The translations under genes and the position numbers were made by a program. Shown in pieces: positions 46,688-58,600 of a stretch of DNA of 64,000 nucleotides (position 1 is the stretch's first letter; each line of letters opens with the position of its first letter). This DNA is from Tillandsia leiboldiana (taxonomy: Eukaryota; Streptophyta; Magnoliopsida; Poales; Bromeliaceae), in the NCBI GenBank assembly GCA_029204045.2, contig CM055066.1, positions 51,330,998-51,394,997 of the forward strand. Direction: 5' to 3'. The notes under the pieces are model-generated. The model saw only the letters and a program-made list of their open reading frames with translations. It had not been told where the DNA came from and did no database searches.

Positions 46688-49600
46688 TTAGCCTTCTTGA
46701 TCAAAGCTCTTGATAACTGTTACTGGACATGTAGCATTGCTCACCACATATTCGCTCACACTCCCCAGAAGTATCCTGCATCATAAATTTCAAACTCGAA
46801 TTTAGCAGAAACATTCACATTCAAAATGGATATGGATAGAAATGTCGAAATGTAAGGTTTTCGCCGACAAATTCGACAATTCATGGTTTGATCTTTGAGT
46901 TTTCATTGTAAGTGTATAATTTTTGAATTTTCACGTATGCTGTACTTTACTTGTGATATCTCAATAATCTCATATCTTATGGGAATGAGATTGTGATTTG
47001 ATACATAAAAAATTATGGACCCTAGTAAAAATAACTAAACTTAAATAGTTTGGATTGAAAATTTCAAACTCGAATTTAGCAGAAACTTTCACATTCAAAA
47101 TGGATATGGATAGAAATGTCGAAATGTAAGGTTATCGTCGAAAAATTCGACAATTCATGGTTTGATCTTTGAGTTTTCATTGTAAGTGTATAATTTTCGA
47201 ATGTTCACGTATGCTGTGCTTTAGTTGTGACATCTCAATAGTCTCATACCTGATGGGAATTGGGAATGAGATTGTGATTTGATACATAAAAAATTATGGA
47301 CCCTAATAAAAATAACTAAACTTAAATAGTTTGGATTGATGGTTTGAACCCAACGAGTTATTATCGCTAGCGGATCGGGTCGTAATATTTGGTATCAAAG
47401 CTGGTTCATCAGCTGAAACTATGAGTCGGGCCTCATATCGCCTGGTGATCTTAGGCTGACGAGAACATCAAGACCACAACAGGTCCATAGTAATAATAAC
47501 TGAGCTAAAATATTTTGAAACGATAGTTTGAACCCATTGAGCGTTACATTAGTCTATAATCATTATACAAAATGTAAAAGCTTCTTATAAAATGACTATT
47601 TAACTCTTAAAAGAAATTGCGAGTATTTGAGGGATGGTTAAAACTACAAAAACATCTTAAATTGTTAACCTCTTGATCTTGCTGAACCCTCGATTTCCGA
47701 TAATAAGGTAGTTCAAGGGGATGTTGTTGATCGCTTCGCAGATCTTTTCGCGCGCATCTCCCCAGTATATTTTCATAATAACCTGAATCTGCAGGTAAAT
47801 GCAAAGTATGAATGATCTAAAAATGTTTCATTTTATGCAGATACAACTACGCAGCAGTTCTAACAGTATGCAAATCTATTTAAATGCAGTGTTTCTTTTG
47901 ATATATTTGATTCTAATTATTGCAGTAGGAACTAATCTACATTAATTAGAGTTAATCCTATTTGGCTATGTTGGCTATTTATGTATGCGTTAAAATAGGC
48001 CCAACTTTCTGCCCCGTGACAATAGGCCCAGGAGCCCAATAAGTTGAGTGGGGCTTCGGTCCACAATAGACCTAACGGCAAGAGACCCAATAATAGACCT
48101 AACGTCTAGGTGGGTTGAATCCGGTCGAGACCCGTGGGCGCTGTGTCTGTACGCTTTAAGTGAATTGGTTGCGTATTTCTAATAGCTCGAGTTTTTGGAA
48201 TTAATGGTTAACGCCAACGATCCGACAAGTGGTATCATAGCTAGTGGCACGGGTTTGATTCCCACACGGTGCAGGTGTTGGGGGGGGGGGGATTGTTGGC
48301 TATTTATGTATGGGTTAAAATATCGAATTCCCACACGGTGCAGTTGTTGGGGGGTGAGGGGGATTGTTGGCTATTTATGTATGGGTTAAAATATCGATTC
48401 CCACACGGTGCAGGTGTTGGGGGGGATTGTTGGCTATTTATGTATGGGTTAAAATATGCCCAACTTCCTGCCCCGTGACAATAGGCCCAGGAGACTAATA
48501 AGTTGAGTTTGGTGAGCCCAATAAGTTGAATGGGGTTGCGGTCCACAATAGACCTAACGGCAAGAGACCCAACAATAGACCTAACGTCCAGGTGGGTTGA
48601 GTCCGGTCGAGACCCGTGGGCGCTGTGTCTGTACACTTTAAGTGAATTGATTGCGTATTTCTAACCGCTCGAGCTTTTAGGATTAATGGTTAGCGCCAAC
48701 GATCCTACAGGTCATTCCCTTAAATAAAGAAACAAAATTTGTAAATACAATTCTCAATAAATAGTTACAGCGTTTTTTACTGCATCAAACCAAACAAAAT
48801 GTATGTGGCTATAATTTTTTTAAGAGTATGATAAATTTATTAGTAACTTAAACTTGTTTTTCAAATGTTAATAATCTATTGATTAAGAGTTTTCTTTTTA
48901 AATTTTTTTTGGAATAAACATTGATTTAATTATGAGAGTTAAATTATTACCTCTTTCTCCCTTGAGATTGTGTTCAGTATATCCAATGTTTCAGCATCAA
49001 CCTTCACTCCATACTTCTTTGCTATTGCAGGTTCAGATAATTCTGACAGTGGGATATATGCTGCAGCAAATGTTTTTAAAAATAAAAAATATTATGGTCA
49101 AATTTTTTAATTTTGTTTTGAGTTTTTTTTTTTAAAAAAAAGTCAAATTAAATGAAAATTATAGGATTTATACTTCTGTAAAAATAATATTGTGCTATAA
49201 ACATTCAAAAAAAAAAAAAAAAAAAGAACAATTAGAGATGATTTATAAATGAAAAGAAATTATAAGTTATATTCAAAAGATCGATCATGTCAAAAACAGT
49301 TCATTTAACATGAGCAGTGAAACAACTATTTTTTTTCAAAAGCTTAAGAACACGAAAAGTATAAAAAAGTTTTTTTGGGAATTAAAAATAATTTTCATGT
49401 AAAATTAGTTTTTCTGAAAAAAGAATAAATTTTAGAGTTCATGGAAAATTAGTATTCTTGTTTTTCTGATTTTTTTTTTCAGAAAAAAACACTATTTTTT
49501 ATAAAATCTTCAAAAAAAAATTTAAAAAAAAAACTAATTTTTTTATTTTTAACCAATCAGATGAAAACCAGGAAAAAGGGTTTTTTCCATAAACAATTTT

Positions 49601-50725
49601 TTTTGGAAATTAACTTCTTTTTTTTTTCCACACTTTTTCACGAAACAAAATAGCCCCTTAGCTGTTTGAGCTCAAAATATTTTGCTAAGGGACTATTTAG
49701 TTCCACAAAAGAGTATGAAATTTTTTTTTCAAAAAAAAAAAATTCATAATTTTTTTTTAAAAAAAATTCGTTTTTAGAAACTTTTTTTTTTTTCATAGTT
49801 CATAGAAAACTAGTATCTTCATTTTTGAAACTATTTTTAAGAAAATAAAAGCACTAATTTTTCATAAAATATGTAAAGAAAAATAATCAGAAAACTGAAA
49901 AAATAATTTATTATAAAAATATTTTTCTTGATTTTTTTTTTTCACAATTTTCTAAAATTAAGAAATCAAATCATTTCTAAACTTAAGACATGAATTAAGG
50001 AGGAAATTGACTCAGAACTCAGAACTCAGAACAAATTGAATAAAATTACGAATTTAAAATGACTCAAATTCAGGTTCTATTTTAGAGGAGGAGGAAATTG
50101 AATGGATTTACGAGTCTAAGAGAATTCGAACTCAGGATCTACTACTCTGATACAAATTGAATAAAGTTACGAATTTAAAATGACTCAAATTCAGGTTCTA
50201 TGTTAGAGGAGGAGGAAATTGAATGGATTTACGAGTCTAAGAGAATTCGAACTCAGGATCTACTACTCTGATACAAATTGAATAAAGTTACGAATTTAAA
50301 ATGACTCAAATTCAGGTTCTATGTTAGAGGAGGAGGAAATTGAATAGAGTTACGAGTGTAAGAGAATTCAAACTCAGGATCTACTATTCTGATACAAATT
50401 GAATAAAGTTACGAATTAAAAATGACTCAAATTCAGGTTCTATGTTAGAGGAGGAGGAAATTGAATAGAGTTACGAGTCTAAGAGAATTCGAACTCAGGA
50501 TCTACTACTCTGATATCATATTAAAGACATACGTGATCCGGTGGACTCCCAGAGGAGGGACTCGCTCAGATCGGAGCGGGCCTCCTTCTCGACGTGGATG
50601 ACGATAAGGTGGTCACCGGCCCGCAGCGCGTTCTCCGCCGCCCACCGCAGCGCCGCCTTGCTGCACCGCGAGAAGTCCAGCGCCGCCCCCACTCTCCGAC
50701 CGTCGTCGTGCTCCGCCGCTGCCAT
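46688..50725 (-). CDS. Universal stress protein (UspA family), ATP-binding type
   Basis: Single-domain cytosolic stress protein. Four exons: 50533-50725, 48951-49060, 47670-47782, 46688-46775, 504 nt, 167 aa. It starts MAAAEHDDGRRVGAALDFSR with the conserved Asp after the first strand (D17), then KAALRWAAENALRAGD and LIVIHVEK. The middle has PYIPLSELSEPAIAKKYGVK and DILNTISREKE. The end carries the nucleotide motif G-X2-G-X9-G-S in GNRGFSKIKRILLGS, then SEYVVSNATCPVTVIKSF. That motif marks ATP-binding (MJ0577-like) members. The introns are swollen with repeats: a 121-bp array in intron 1, a TRIM in intron 2 and a 274-bp duplication in intron 3, yet all splice sites are GT-AG and the frame is intact. 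The first exon is GC-rich. Confidence 0.93.
46785..47337. repeat. 274-bp tandem duplication in universal stress protein intron 3
   Basis: AAATTTCAAACTCGAATTTA starts at 46785 and again at 47059. Copies share ATGGATATGGATAGAAATGT, CGACAATTCATGGTTTGATC and ATTATGGACCCTA with few changes. Positions 47340-47545 add fragments of TRIM family B (GGTATCAAAGCTGG primer-binding-like site after CGGATCGGGTCGTAATA). Confidence 0.8.
47969..48709 (+). mobile_element. TRIM retrotransposon family A, with reiterated internal/LTR junction
   Basis: 5' LTR 47969-48227 (TGTTGGCTATTTATGTATGC ... CAACGATCCGACA). Primer-binding site AGTGGTATCATAGCTAG at 48228. Internal part under 200 bp with a G-run polypurine tract. 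3' LTR 48428-48709 (TGTTGGCTATTTATGTATGG ... GATCCTACA). Between them the stretch CCCACACGGTGCAGGTGTTG, G-run, ATTGTTGGCTATTTATGTAT occurs three times, so the polypurine/LTR junction has been copied in tandem. Flanks GGCTA and GGTCA agree at 3 of 5. It lies in universal stress protein intron 2, antisense to the gene. Confidence 0.85.
50031..50513. repeat. 121-bp tandem array, 4 copies, next to a splice donor
   Basis: Units begin ACAAATTGAATAAA at 50031, 50152, 50273 and 50394, a constant 121-bp period. Each contains TGACTCAAATTCAGGTTCTA, TTAGAGGAGGAGGAAATTGA and GAACTCAGGATCTACTACTC. The array ends 20 bp from the first exon's donor (exon end 50533). Read on the minus strand, the unit resembles the primer-binding/internal part of a TRIM (GATATCAGAGTAGTAGATCC; compare 10751-10800). 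The rest of intron 1 (49061-50030) is A/T-homopolymer-rich with no other feature. Confidence 0.9.
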
Positions 50726-50816
50726 CTCCCTCCCCCTCTCTCGCTCTCTTTCACTACTATTTATACTACTTTGTTTAGAGGTAAAGAGAAAGAGAGAGAG
50801 AGAAATTGAAATGAAG

Positions 50817-50826
50817 GTGTATATAA
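50817..50826 (-). promoter_or_regulatory. Candidate TATA box of the universal stress protein gene
   Basis: CTTATATACACC on the minus strand, about 95 nt upstream of the ATG, with a CT-rich leader in between. A second candidate, TATAAATA at 50758-50765, is only 33 nt from the ATG and would leave almost no leader, so the distal one is preferred. Confidence 0.5.
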
Positions 50827-51347
50827 GCAAAAGCCCCTATTCTTATTATCACAGGAGATAAGAAGAGAGAGAGAGAGATGATTGTGGAAGCTGTTAGAAT
50901 ACGGCAACGACTTTGTTTTTCTGGGAGCACTCACTCCCCCACTTGCCTTTTTCTCCTTGGAATATTTGGTGTGGTGGTCATTGGTGGCTCCATCTAGATG
51001 TATTATTATTATTGTAATAAAAGTCATGTGCGTGTTCATTGAATTTAGGTGCTACAAAAGTATAAGAGCCAATTGCTTATATTCTTCTGAAAAGTGTTTA
51101 ATTTTTTATTTATTTTTTTAAAATTATTTATATTTAAAATATTTTTTTAGTATTTTAAATTATTTTAAATATATGTTTAAAGTTAGATTTTATTAGTGAA
51201 CTGTTAGAAACAATCGTTATTTCTGTAAAATTACTATTTTACTCTTTCAAATATATTTTTCTATTGCCATCATGTAACCGTTTAAGCAGTCGAAACTCGT
51301 CATACATTTTCATACATTTTCGGCTGGTGATTGGTTCCAATAACAAA

Positions 51348-51500
51348 TGTAACAATCCGGTCCACTAATAATAATAACTCGTTGAGCCCAAATCACAGCC
51401 TAAAATATTTAAGCCCAGTTATTATTACTAGTGTCAATATCTTTTATATATCTGATTACAACTTCATTCTTATCTGATGTGGAATTATTAGGGCGTTACA
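51348..51500 (-). mobile_element. Solo LTR, 153 bp (TRIM family B)
   Basis: TGTAACAATCCGGTCCACTA to ATTATTAGGGCGTTACA, matching 7306-7458 and 56354-56506 in length and order (AACTCGTTGAGCCCAAATCA; TTAAGCCCAGTTATTATTA). No clear target-site duplication. It sits in the gene-free stretch 50870-55670. Confidence 0.65.
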
Positions 51501-51584
51501 CACCAACTTTTTTTTATTTACTTTAAGTTAGGAATAATGGAAGTATTTTATTTTTTTACCAAATCACCGGCATTTCTTATTGGA

Positions 51585-51757
51585 AAATGCTACTTGTACA
51601 CCCCATTTGGGGGTGTACATCGCACACCCCACCCATCCAATGGGTGGGGTGTGGTGAGGGGTCACTTCACAATTTGTGAAGTGACCCCCCCACCCTTAGA
51701 TGGGTGGGTGTAAGATGTACACCCCGGTTGGGGGTGTACATGTAGCGTTGCTCTTTC
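51585..51757. mobile_element. GTACACCCC foldback element (uninterrupted copy)
   Basis: Compact 170-bp element with three nested hairpins: TGTACACCCCATTTGGGGGTGTACA at each end, CCCACCCATCCAATGGGTGGG, and GGGGTCACTTCACAATTTGTGAAGTGACCCCC in the middle (pairs given by their arms only: GGTCACTTCAC / GTGAAGTGACC). It is related to the element split at 38850-39555. Confidence 0.75.
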
Positions 51758-52256
51758 TTATTTGTCCTCAAGTTAGGGATAAAATAGATTTTTTTTTTTA
51801 TTTGATAAAAATTTAACTCTAATTTAATCGGAGATTACTTAATAGATATTAATAATATTATTATTTTTGAATAATGAAGAAATATACTAAAAGTATATTT
51901 GAAATAAAAAAAAAATACGAAATTTCTGAAGTATTAAGAGATATATAGAATATTATCCTTATTATTAATGTAATAAAAGTAGTCTGTTGATTGGATTTAG
52001 ATACAAAAGTATAAAATATGTCTGAACTATAAACTATTTTGAATGGGCTATTTAATTTATTAAAATTTTGATTTTACTATTCAACATTTCAATTACTTTG
52101 ACCAGAGTTAGTCAACAACACTTTAATGAATTTAGAACTGTGAAAATTGTATGAAATATGTCGAACCATTAATCCCAAAAGCTCGATCAATTCACTTAGA
52201 GTGAAAAATAAAGTGCCCACGGATCTCGATTATGACTCGGTCTAACTAGTCTCATG

Positions 52257-52378
52257 TAGGGGTGGCAATCCAGCTCGTGTTCGGCTCGAAATGAGTTCGA
52301 GATCGAATCGCTCGTTTAGTAAACGAGCCGAACACAAGCCGAATTTTTCAGCTCGCTCATGTTCGGCTAGATAACAGC

Positions 52379-52456
<78 letters not shown>

Positions 52457-52714
52457 CTATTTAGATTTTAAACCATCAATTTTTTATGAATTTTAATTAT
52501 TAGATTAAAATTTTAATTTTTAAATTTTGTTTCAACTTTACATCTAATAGTAGGAATGAAAATCAAACTTGTTATTCGCGAGCCAGCTCGTGTTCAACTC
52601 GTTAATAAACGAGCCGAATACGAGCCGAATTTTTCAGCTCGATATTTAAACGCCGAACACGAGCCGATCCGAGCTCACTCGTGCCGGCTCGTGTTCGGTT
52701 CGTTGACACCCCTA
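52257..52714. mobile_element. hAT-type MITE with internal (AT)n, sister of 38919-39450
   Basis: 458 bp from TAGGGGTGGCAATCCAGC to CGTTGACACCCCTA. Flanks GTCTCATG and GCCTCATG match at 7 of 8 positions. (AT)n runs from about 52384 to 52453. The interior shows the same GCTCGTGTTCGGCTCG / CGAGCCGAACACGAGC mosaic. It is inserted in a fragment of LTR family A (52160-52256). Confidence 0.8.
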
Positions 52715-53804
52715 GCCTCATGTCATTTTAAACATGACTTGGCCCAACCCGGCCTCTCACCTTTTCGAATGTGATCCGATCCAAGTTAGCCTTCCCACAT
52801 AGGTAAATTGCTGTCTCCTTTGAGCCAACAAAATATTACTAACTAAGCAATCAAATTTTAAAGATAAAATATCATTGACCGATTCAAATTAAACAAGCTG
52901 AAAGGTTAAATCATCGAATTAAAATAATTTATAATTTAGATAAATTTTATATATTGTTATATTAATTTTTTTTTTTTTTGATAAGTGTGTGAATTTGAAT
53001 AGCCGTAACTGTTTAAAGCAGTTGGTTTATCATTCTAAGTCCAGTGCTATTCAGGAGTGCCCAAAAGAAAACATATCAGATAAAAGCAAATATTTTGTAC
53101 CAAAAAAAAGTTTATCAGATAAAAGCAAATGCTTTGTAAATAAGCTAACTTTTTCTGCCAAATAAAATAGAAAATAGTAGTTGACTTTAATTTTTAAAAT
53201 TTCTTCACAACAATTTTAGAAAAAAAAAAATAAATTATGATGTTTGTTGCCTCATCACCTTTATTTAGTTTAAAATTTTGGAAATTGTTGACCATTTTTT
53301 TTAAAAAAAAAAAAGGAAAAAAGATAGGGTAATTAAATAGATAAACAAAATAAGACTAGTCAACAAAAATTTTTGAACCCAGTGAGGAACTTCATATGGA
53401 CACTTTTTTTTTTTTCTTTTAATGAACAAGCCTTAAAAAAAAATTTAAAAAAAAAATAATCTAGGGGCGATGTAGGGTGCATTCTCGTGCGCAGAATTTT
53501 AATCTGTAAAATTATTTTATGTTATTTTATATAAATTTTTGTTATGCATGAATTTAGAAAAACACGGACGTTTAAATACACGCATAATGCATATTAAAAT
53601 GAAGAAAAAAATAAAGTAAATTTTTAAAAACACAAACAAAAAAAAAAGGCTTTATATCATTTTGGGAAAAAGTTGAAACTTTGATGCAACATTTCAAAAT
53701 AAAATAAATAAATAAATTCATATACGACACAAATGGACCACTTTCAAAAGCAGAAAATAATGCAATGAACATTTCTGTACATCAATCAATTACAAATCGA
53801 CTTT

Positions 53805-54185
53805 TCATGTTTGGTATTGGAATTAATGGCAGAATAAAGAGATATTCTCTTATCCCCAAATATATCAAAAAGTACAAATAAAATAAATAAAAATTACTGT
53901 TCTTATTTTTTTCAATCACATTCTTACTTAAATATTTTTTCACGTCTCCCGAGACACCACCACCTCTTACCTCATTATTACATAATAAAGCTTGAGGGTA
54001 AAAAATTTATTTAAAACAATAAATATTTTTTATTCTTCTTATTCTTTATTATCATACCAAATACAAAATTTCTTATTCCTGAAATTATTTCAAATATTTT
54101 TTTATACTAGTTCCATATTTTATACTTATCCCTAGAATAGCTAGTTGTCTTTTTTATATTTATCCCTAGAATAGCTAGTTCTGTC
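53805..54185. repeat. TTTGGTATTGGAATTAATGG foldback repeat, poorly bounded
   Basis: The left side, CATGTTTGGTATTGGAATTA, is mirrored by CATACCAAATACAAAATTTC near 54050-54070. The tail CTTATCCCTAGAATAGCTAG is present twice (about 54127-54146 and 54160-54179). It is related to the repeat in the E2 intron at 26424-27460. 52800-53800 holds AT-rich DNA with no gene. Confidence 0.4.
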
Positions 54186-54225
54186 TTATTCCGTTACCGG
54201 ACCCTCTACATATATATATATATAT

Positions 54226-55009
<784 letters not shown>

Positions 55010-55672
55010 GTGAAAATTTCTTATTTTCCCTTTTGAAATATACCTCTGAAAATTTTCTTTTTTTTTTTTTTTATATTATATGCCCCAATTTTGAGGGTTT
55101 ATTAGAAAGACTTGGGTTTTCAGATTCGTTGAAGAACATATGCTTTTGAGAGATAAATATGAAAGTGGGAAAATTTAGAAAGATATACATGAAAAGTATT
55201 CTCAAAAGCTACACCAAAGCAAACAAAGATCACAACAAAATAAGGTAGCAAATTGTTTAGAGGTAAAGAAATACAAAATTTGCCTAAACTGCAAACTATT
55301 TTACAATCTAACTTTTTAATTTATTTAATTTAAATCAGTCGACAATACTTTTAACTTTAAAATTTAAATATATTATTAATTTTTACAAATTTAATTAGTA
55401 TGCTTCATACAATTCTCGCAACTATAAATTCATTAAAATAAAAAATTAGCTTAAATTTTAAAATCAAACTGTCATTGGCTACTCAAATCAAACAAATTAA
55501 AAAATTACGTAATAAAATCAATTTTTTTAAAATATCGGATAGTAAATTCAAAATGATCCATAGTATATATATATTCAAGGATTTGGTCCAGGAAAAAAGT
55601 CTATATGATACAACGAAAAAGAAAAAAAAGTAATAAAACATACATAAACAACTTTAAAAACTGCATAAATGG

Positions 55673-58600
55673 CTACAAGAACTCTAGATCATCCTTCTGT
55701 TGTTCTAAAACAACTGCCGCTAGGGCACGACGGTACGAAGTCGATCTCATATTCCGAACTAGGACAAAGATCTCCGGCCTCCTCGATTGCGTCTCGACCC
55801 ATTGTTGCTTTCTCAGGATGGCGAGAAGCTTTGCGTTGCAGAAAGCTACCGCCGCTCTCTTGTTACTGCTGCAAAACACGATATCACCCCATCATTATCA
55901 TATATTGACGTCTGAGCAGAAAGAACGGTTCTCAACTAATTCGCAGTCACAACTACGTTCCTAAATTGAATCTCTCGACTATCACATTTGTTTAAAATAA
56001 GTCTAACTACAAGTGTTTCGAGTGATTTACGCCAGCAGCATGATGATTTTATCCTTAACAGGTGTTACATTTTAGGCCTGTTTTATCACGGCCCGGCGAT
56101 AGGGAATCATCTGTACACTTGGATAGAATTTTTTCTATACATGCACGGCTGGGACCAACGAATTATTATTGCTAGTGAATCAGATCGTTATATTTGGTAT
56201 CAGAGCTAATCATCAGCCAGAAGTGTGTGACGAATCTTGACTGAATCTGAGTCTAGATGACAGAGTTAGCGAGACAAATCTCACATCGCTTGATGATCTT
56301 GAGCTATGTGTGTATTTGGATTGACGAAGACGTCATGCCTAAACGGGAGAGTCTGTGACACACCAATAATCCTACATCGAATGAAATTTGAATTGTGGTT
56401 GGATATATAAATGACATAGACACTAGTAATAATAACTAGACTTAAACATTTTGAATTGTGATTTGGACCCAACTAGTTATTATTGCTAGTGGGCCAAATT
56501 GTTACATTTGTTATGACGCAAGTGATTTCCAAGTTGAAAATGACTTTCAGTTGAAATGAAGTTTAGGTGAAATTTTTTTTTCCATTGATTGGAACTGTAA
56601 TTATTCCACTTTCGTATTTATTTTACCAAAAATATTCATATGTACTGTAGTATATCAGAGAATGAAAAAAAAAATAGTAATTAATTTTTTATTATTTTTC
56701 TTTCTCTCTTTTTCTTCCGCAATTGACTTTGGCACCGCCCAAGGGGAAGTCAATTGTGGCTTTTGGGAAAGTGGAGTTACGGCCGAATTTAGTTTCCAGC
56801 AAACCGAACAGCGGAAGTAGACATTTACAGCTAAAAGCAATTTCATCTCCCTTCACTGCTGATGAAACAAACATGCACATGAGGTTTTGGTACAGCGAAT
56901 ATTGAGGATAATATCGTCATTTTAATGCCCTAAACGCAAAAGTTTGAGACTATCATCTATGCATAGGTACAAATGAGAGAGAGAGAGAGAGAGAAGTACC
57001 TTCCATAAACAGAGCCTGTTGTAGCAAACCCTATGGGGCACCTAAACGCCTCCTGAGCGAGATGATCTTTAGGCAACTGCAGCTCCCAATTCCCAGAGTC
57101 GAGCTGAGTGAAGAACAATCCGACATACGACTGCAGGAGTTGAAGTCGCCACAGTTCTTCAGCCACATTCCCCTCTTCTTCTGATCTGTACCCCGTGTCA
57201 ATGTTAGTACACTTGCCCGAAACAGGTAATAATACGGTCAAAAAAGAGCAAGATGCTTTCTTCTTTCGTAAAGAAAAGGGGAGCGTATGTAAGAATTTTT
57301 TTGACGGACAAACACAAAATCCTGATCTTACAGGGTATAAATGTGCATGTTATCTCAACAAGAAGTAGAAGCTTTCAAAGGCCGCAAACCTGGTTTTCCA
57401 TCTTGAAAGGTCCGCTAGAACTGGAGCGCAAACGATTGCCCCATCTTCAAAGACGCCTTCTCTACAAGCACGAAGAACAACTCTGACAAGACACGGCTCT
57501 TCGTGAGAAGAAACCAGATTTTTACCATCAATCCTTTCTGAATGCTGCAACAAATTTTCAGCTGTCCGTGGTATAAATACTGGGAAAGATGAACCGTCCT
57601 TTGCCGATGAGTTTATACGAGAATTCTCATTAATTGATCCACCGAACTCTTTTTCATCTGGCTCGAAACCTTTCAATATGGTGGGTCCCTTAACGGCGAT
57701 AGTTGCGACAATATCCCATGGGGAAGGAATAGGAATTTTTGAAGGTCTCACTGCAGGAGGACGCAGCTCAGCTGCTTGATCCAATCTTGCCGCTTCATCA
57801 GTCATGAACAATAAATACGGTTTGCAATCGGGAAAATCATATGGGAAAGTTGGCAACTCATTCTGTGAAAAAACAGATTATTGAGTTAGCTGGTAAATGG
57901 GGCCTGTGAACAACTAGTCATGACTACTCAATCTAAGGCTGAAAGACGTTTTCAAAAATTGTTTGCAACAGAACAAAAGAAATTACTGTAAATGAGCACA
58001 AACATGATTTGTATAGGCACACGACAATAACTAGATAAATAAAGATTTAGATTTATGCATATCTCCTACATACCCCTTGCAAATTAGTTTTTCACTTATA
58101 TATCCTCATAAAATCTAAAATTTCATATATGCCCTGCAAAAGTTTAGTTTCTTAGATAATTATAGACTAGTACTTCTAATACAACCAACTTTGCCCCACA
58201 ATTTTCTGTAAGAAAACGCACCTTCAAAACGAACATATGAAAACTCAGATTTTACAGGGCCGTATATGATTTCACAGGGATAACGTGTAATAGCTCTCCT
58301 ATTTTATGCACCATTTATTCATTGAGAAGGGGAAAACCATTGCACTACAGTTCCCTGCATCTTCCAGTTTTTATATGATCAAAAAGCTCAGATCAACATA
58401 ACTTCAAACACTTGAAATTTCCAGAATAAACTTGAACATAGATCTGCCGTATTAACTTACATTACATGCAATCCATCGCCTCTCTCTTAAGCCTATTGCA
58501 TGAGCCCCACAAGAGACCAGAGAAAACCAAAAAGTTTTTACCCAACTCAAAGGTAGAATAATGGACCACCTGCAAAATATTTCACTAGTCAATACTCAGA

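Noticed and set aside
56655..56905. A short gene or exon in the last POP1 intron
   Set aside because: Open on both strands for 60-70 codons without splice logic; POP1 phases close directly from 57000 to 55868.
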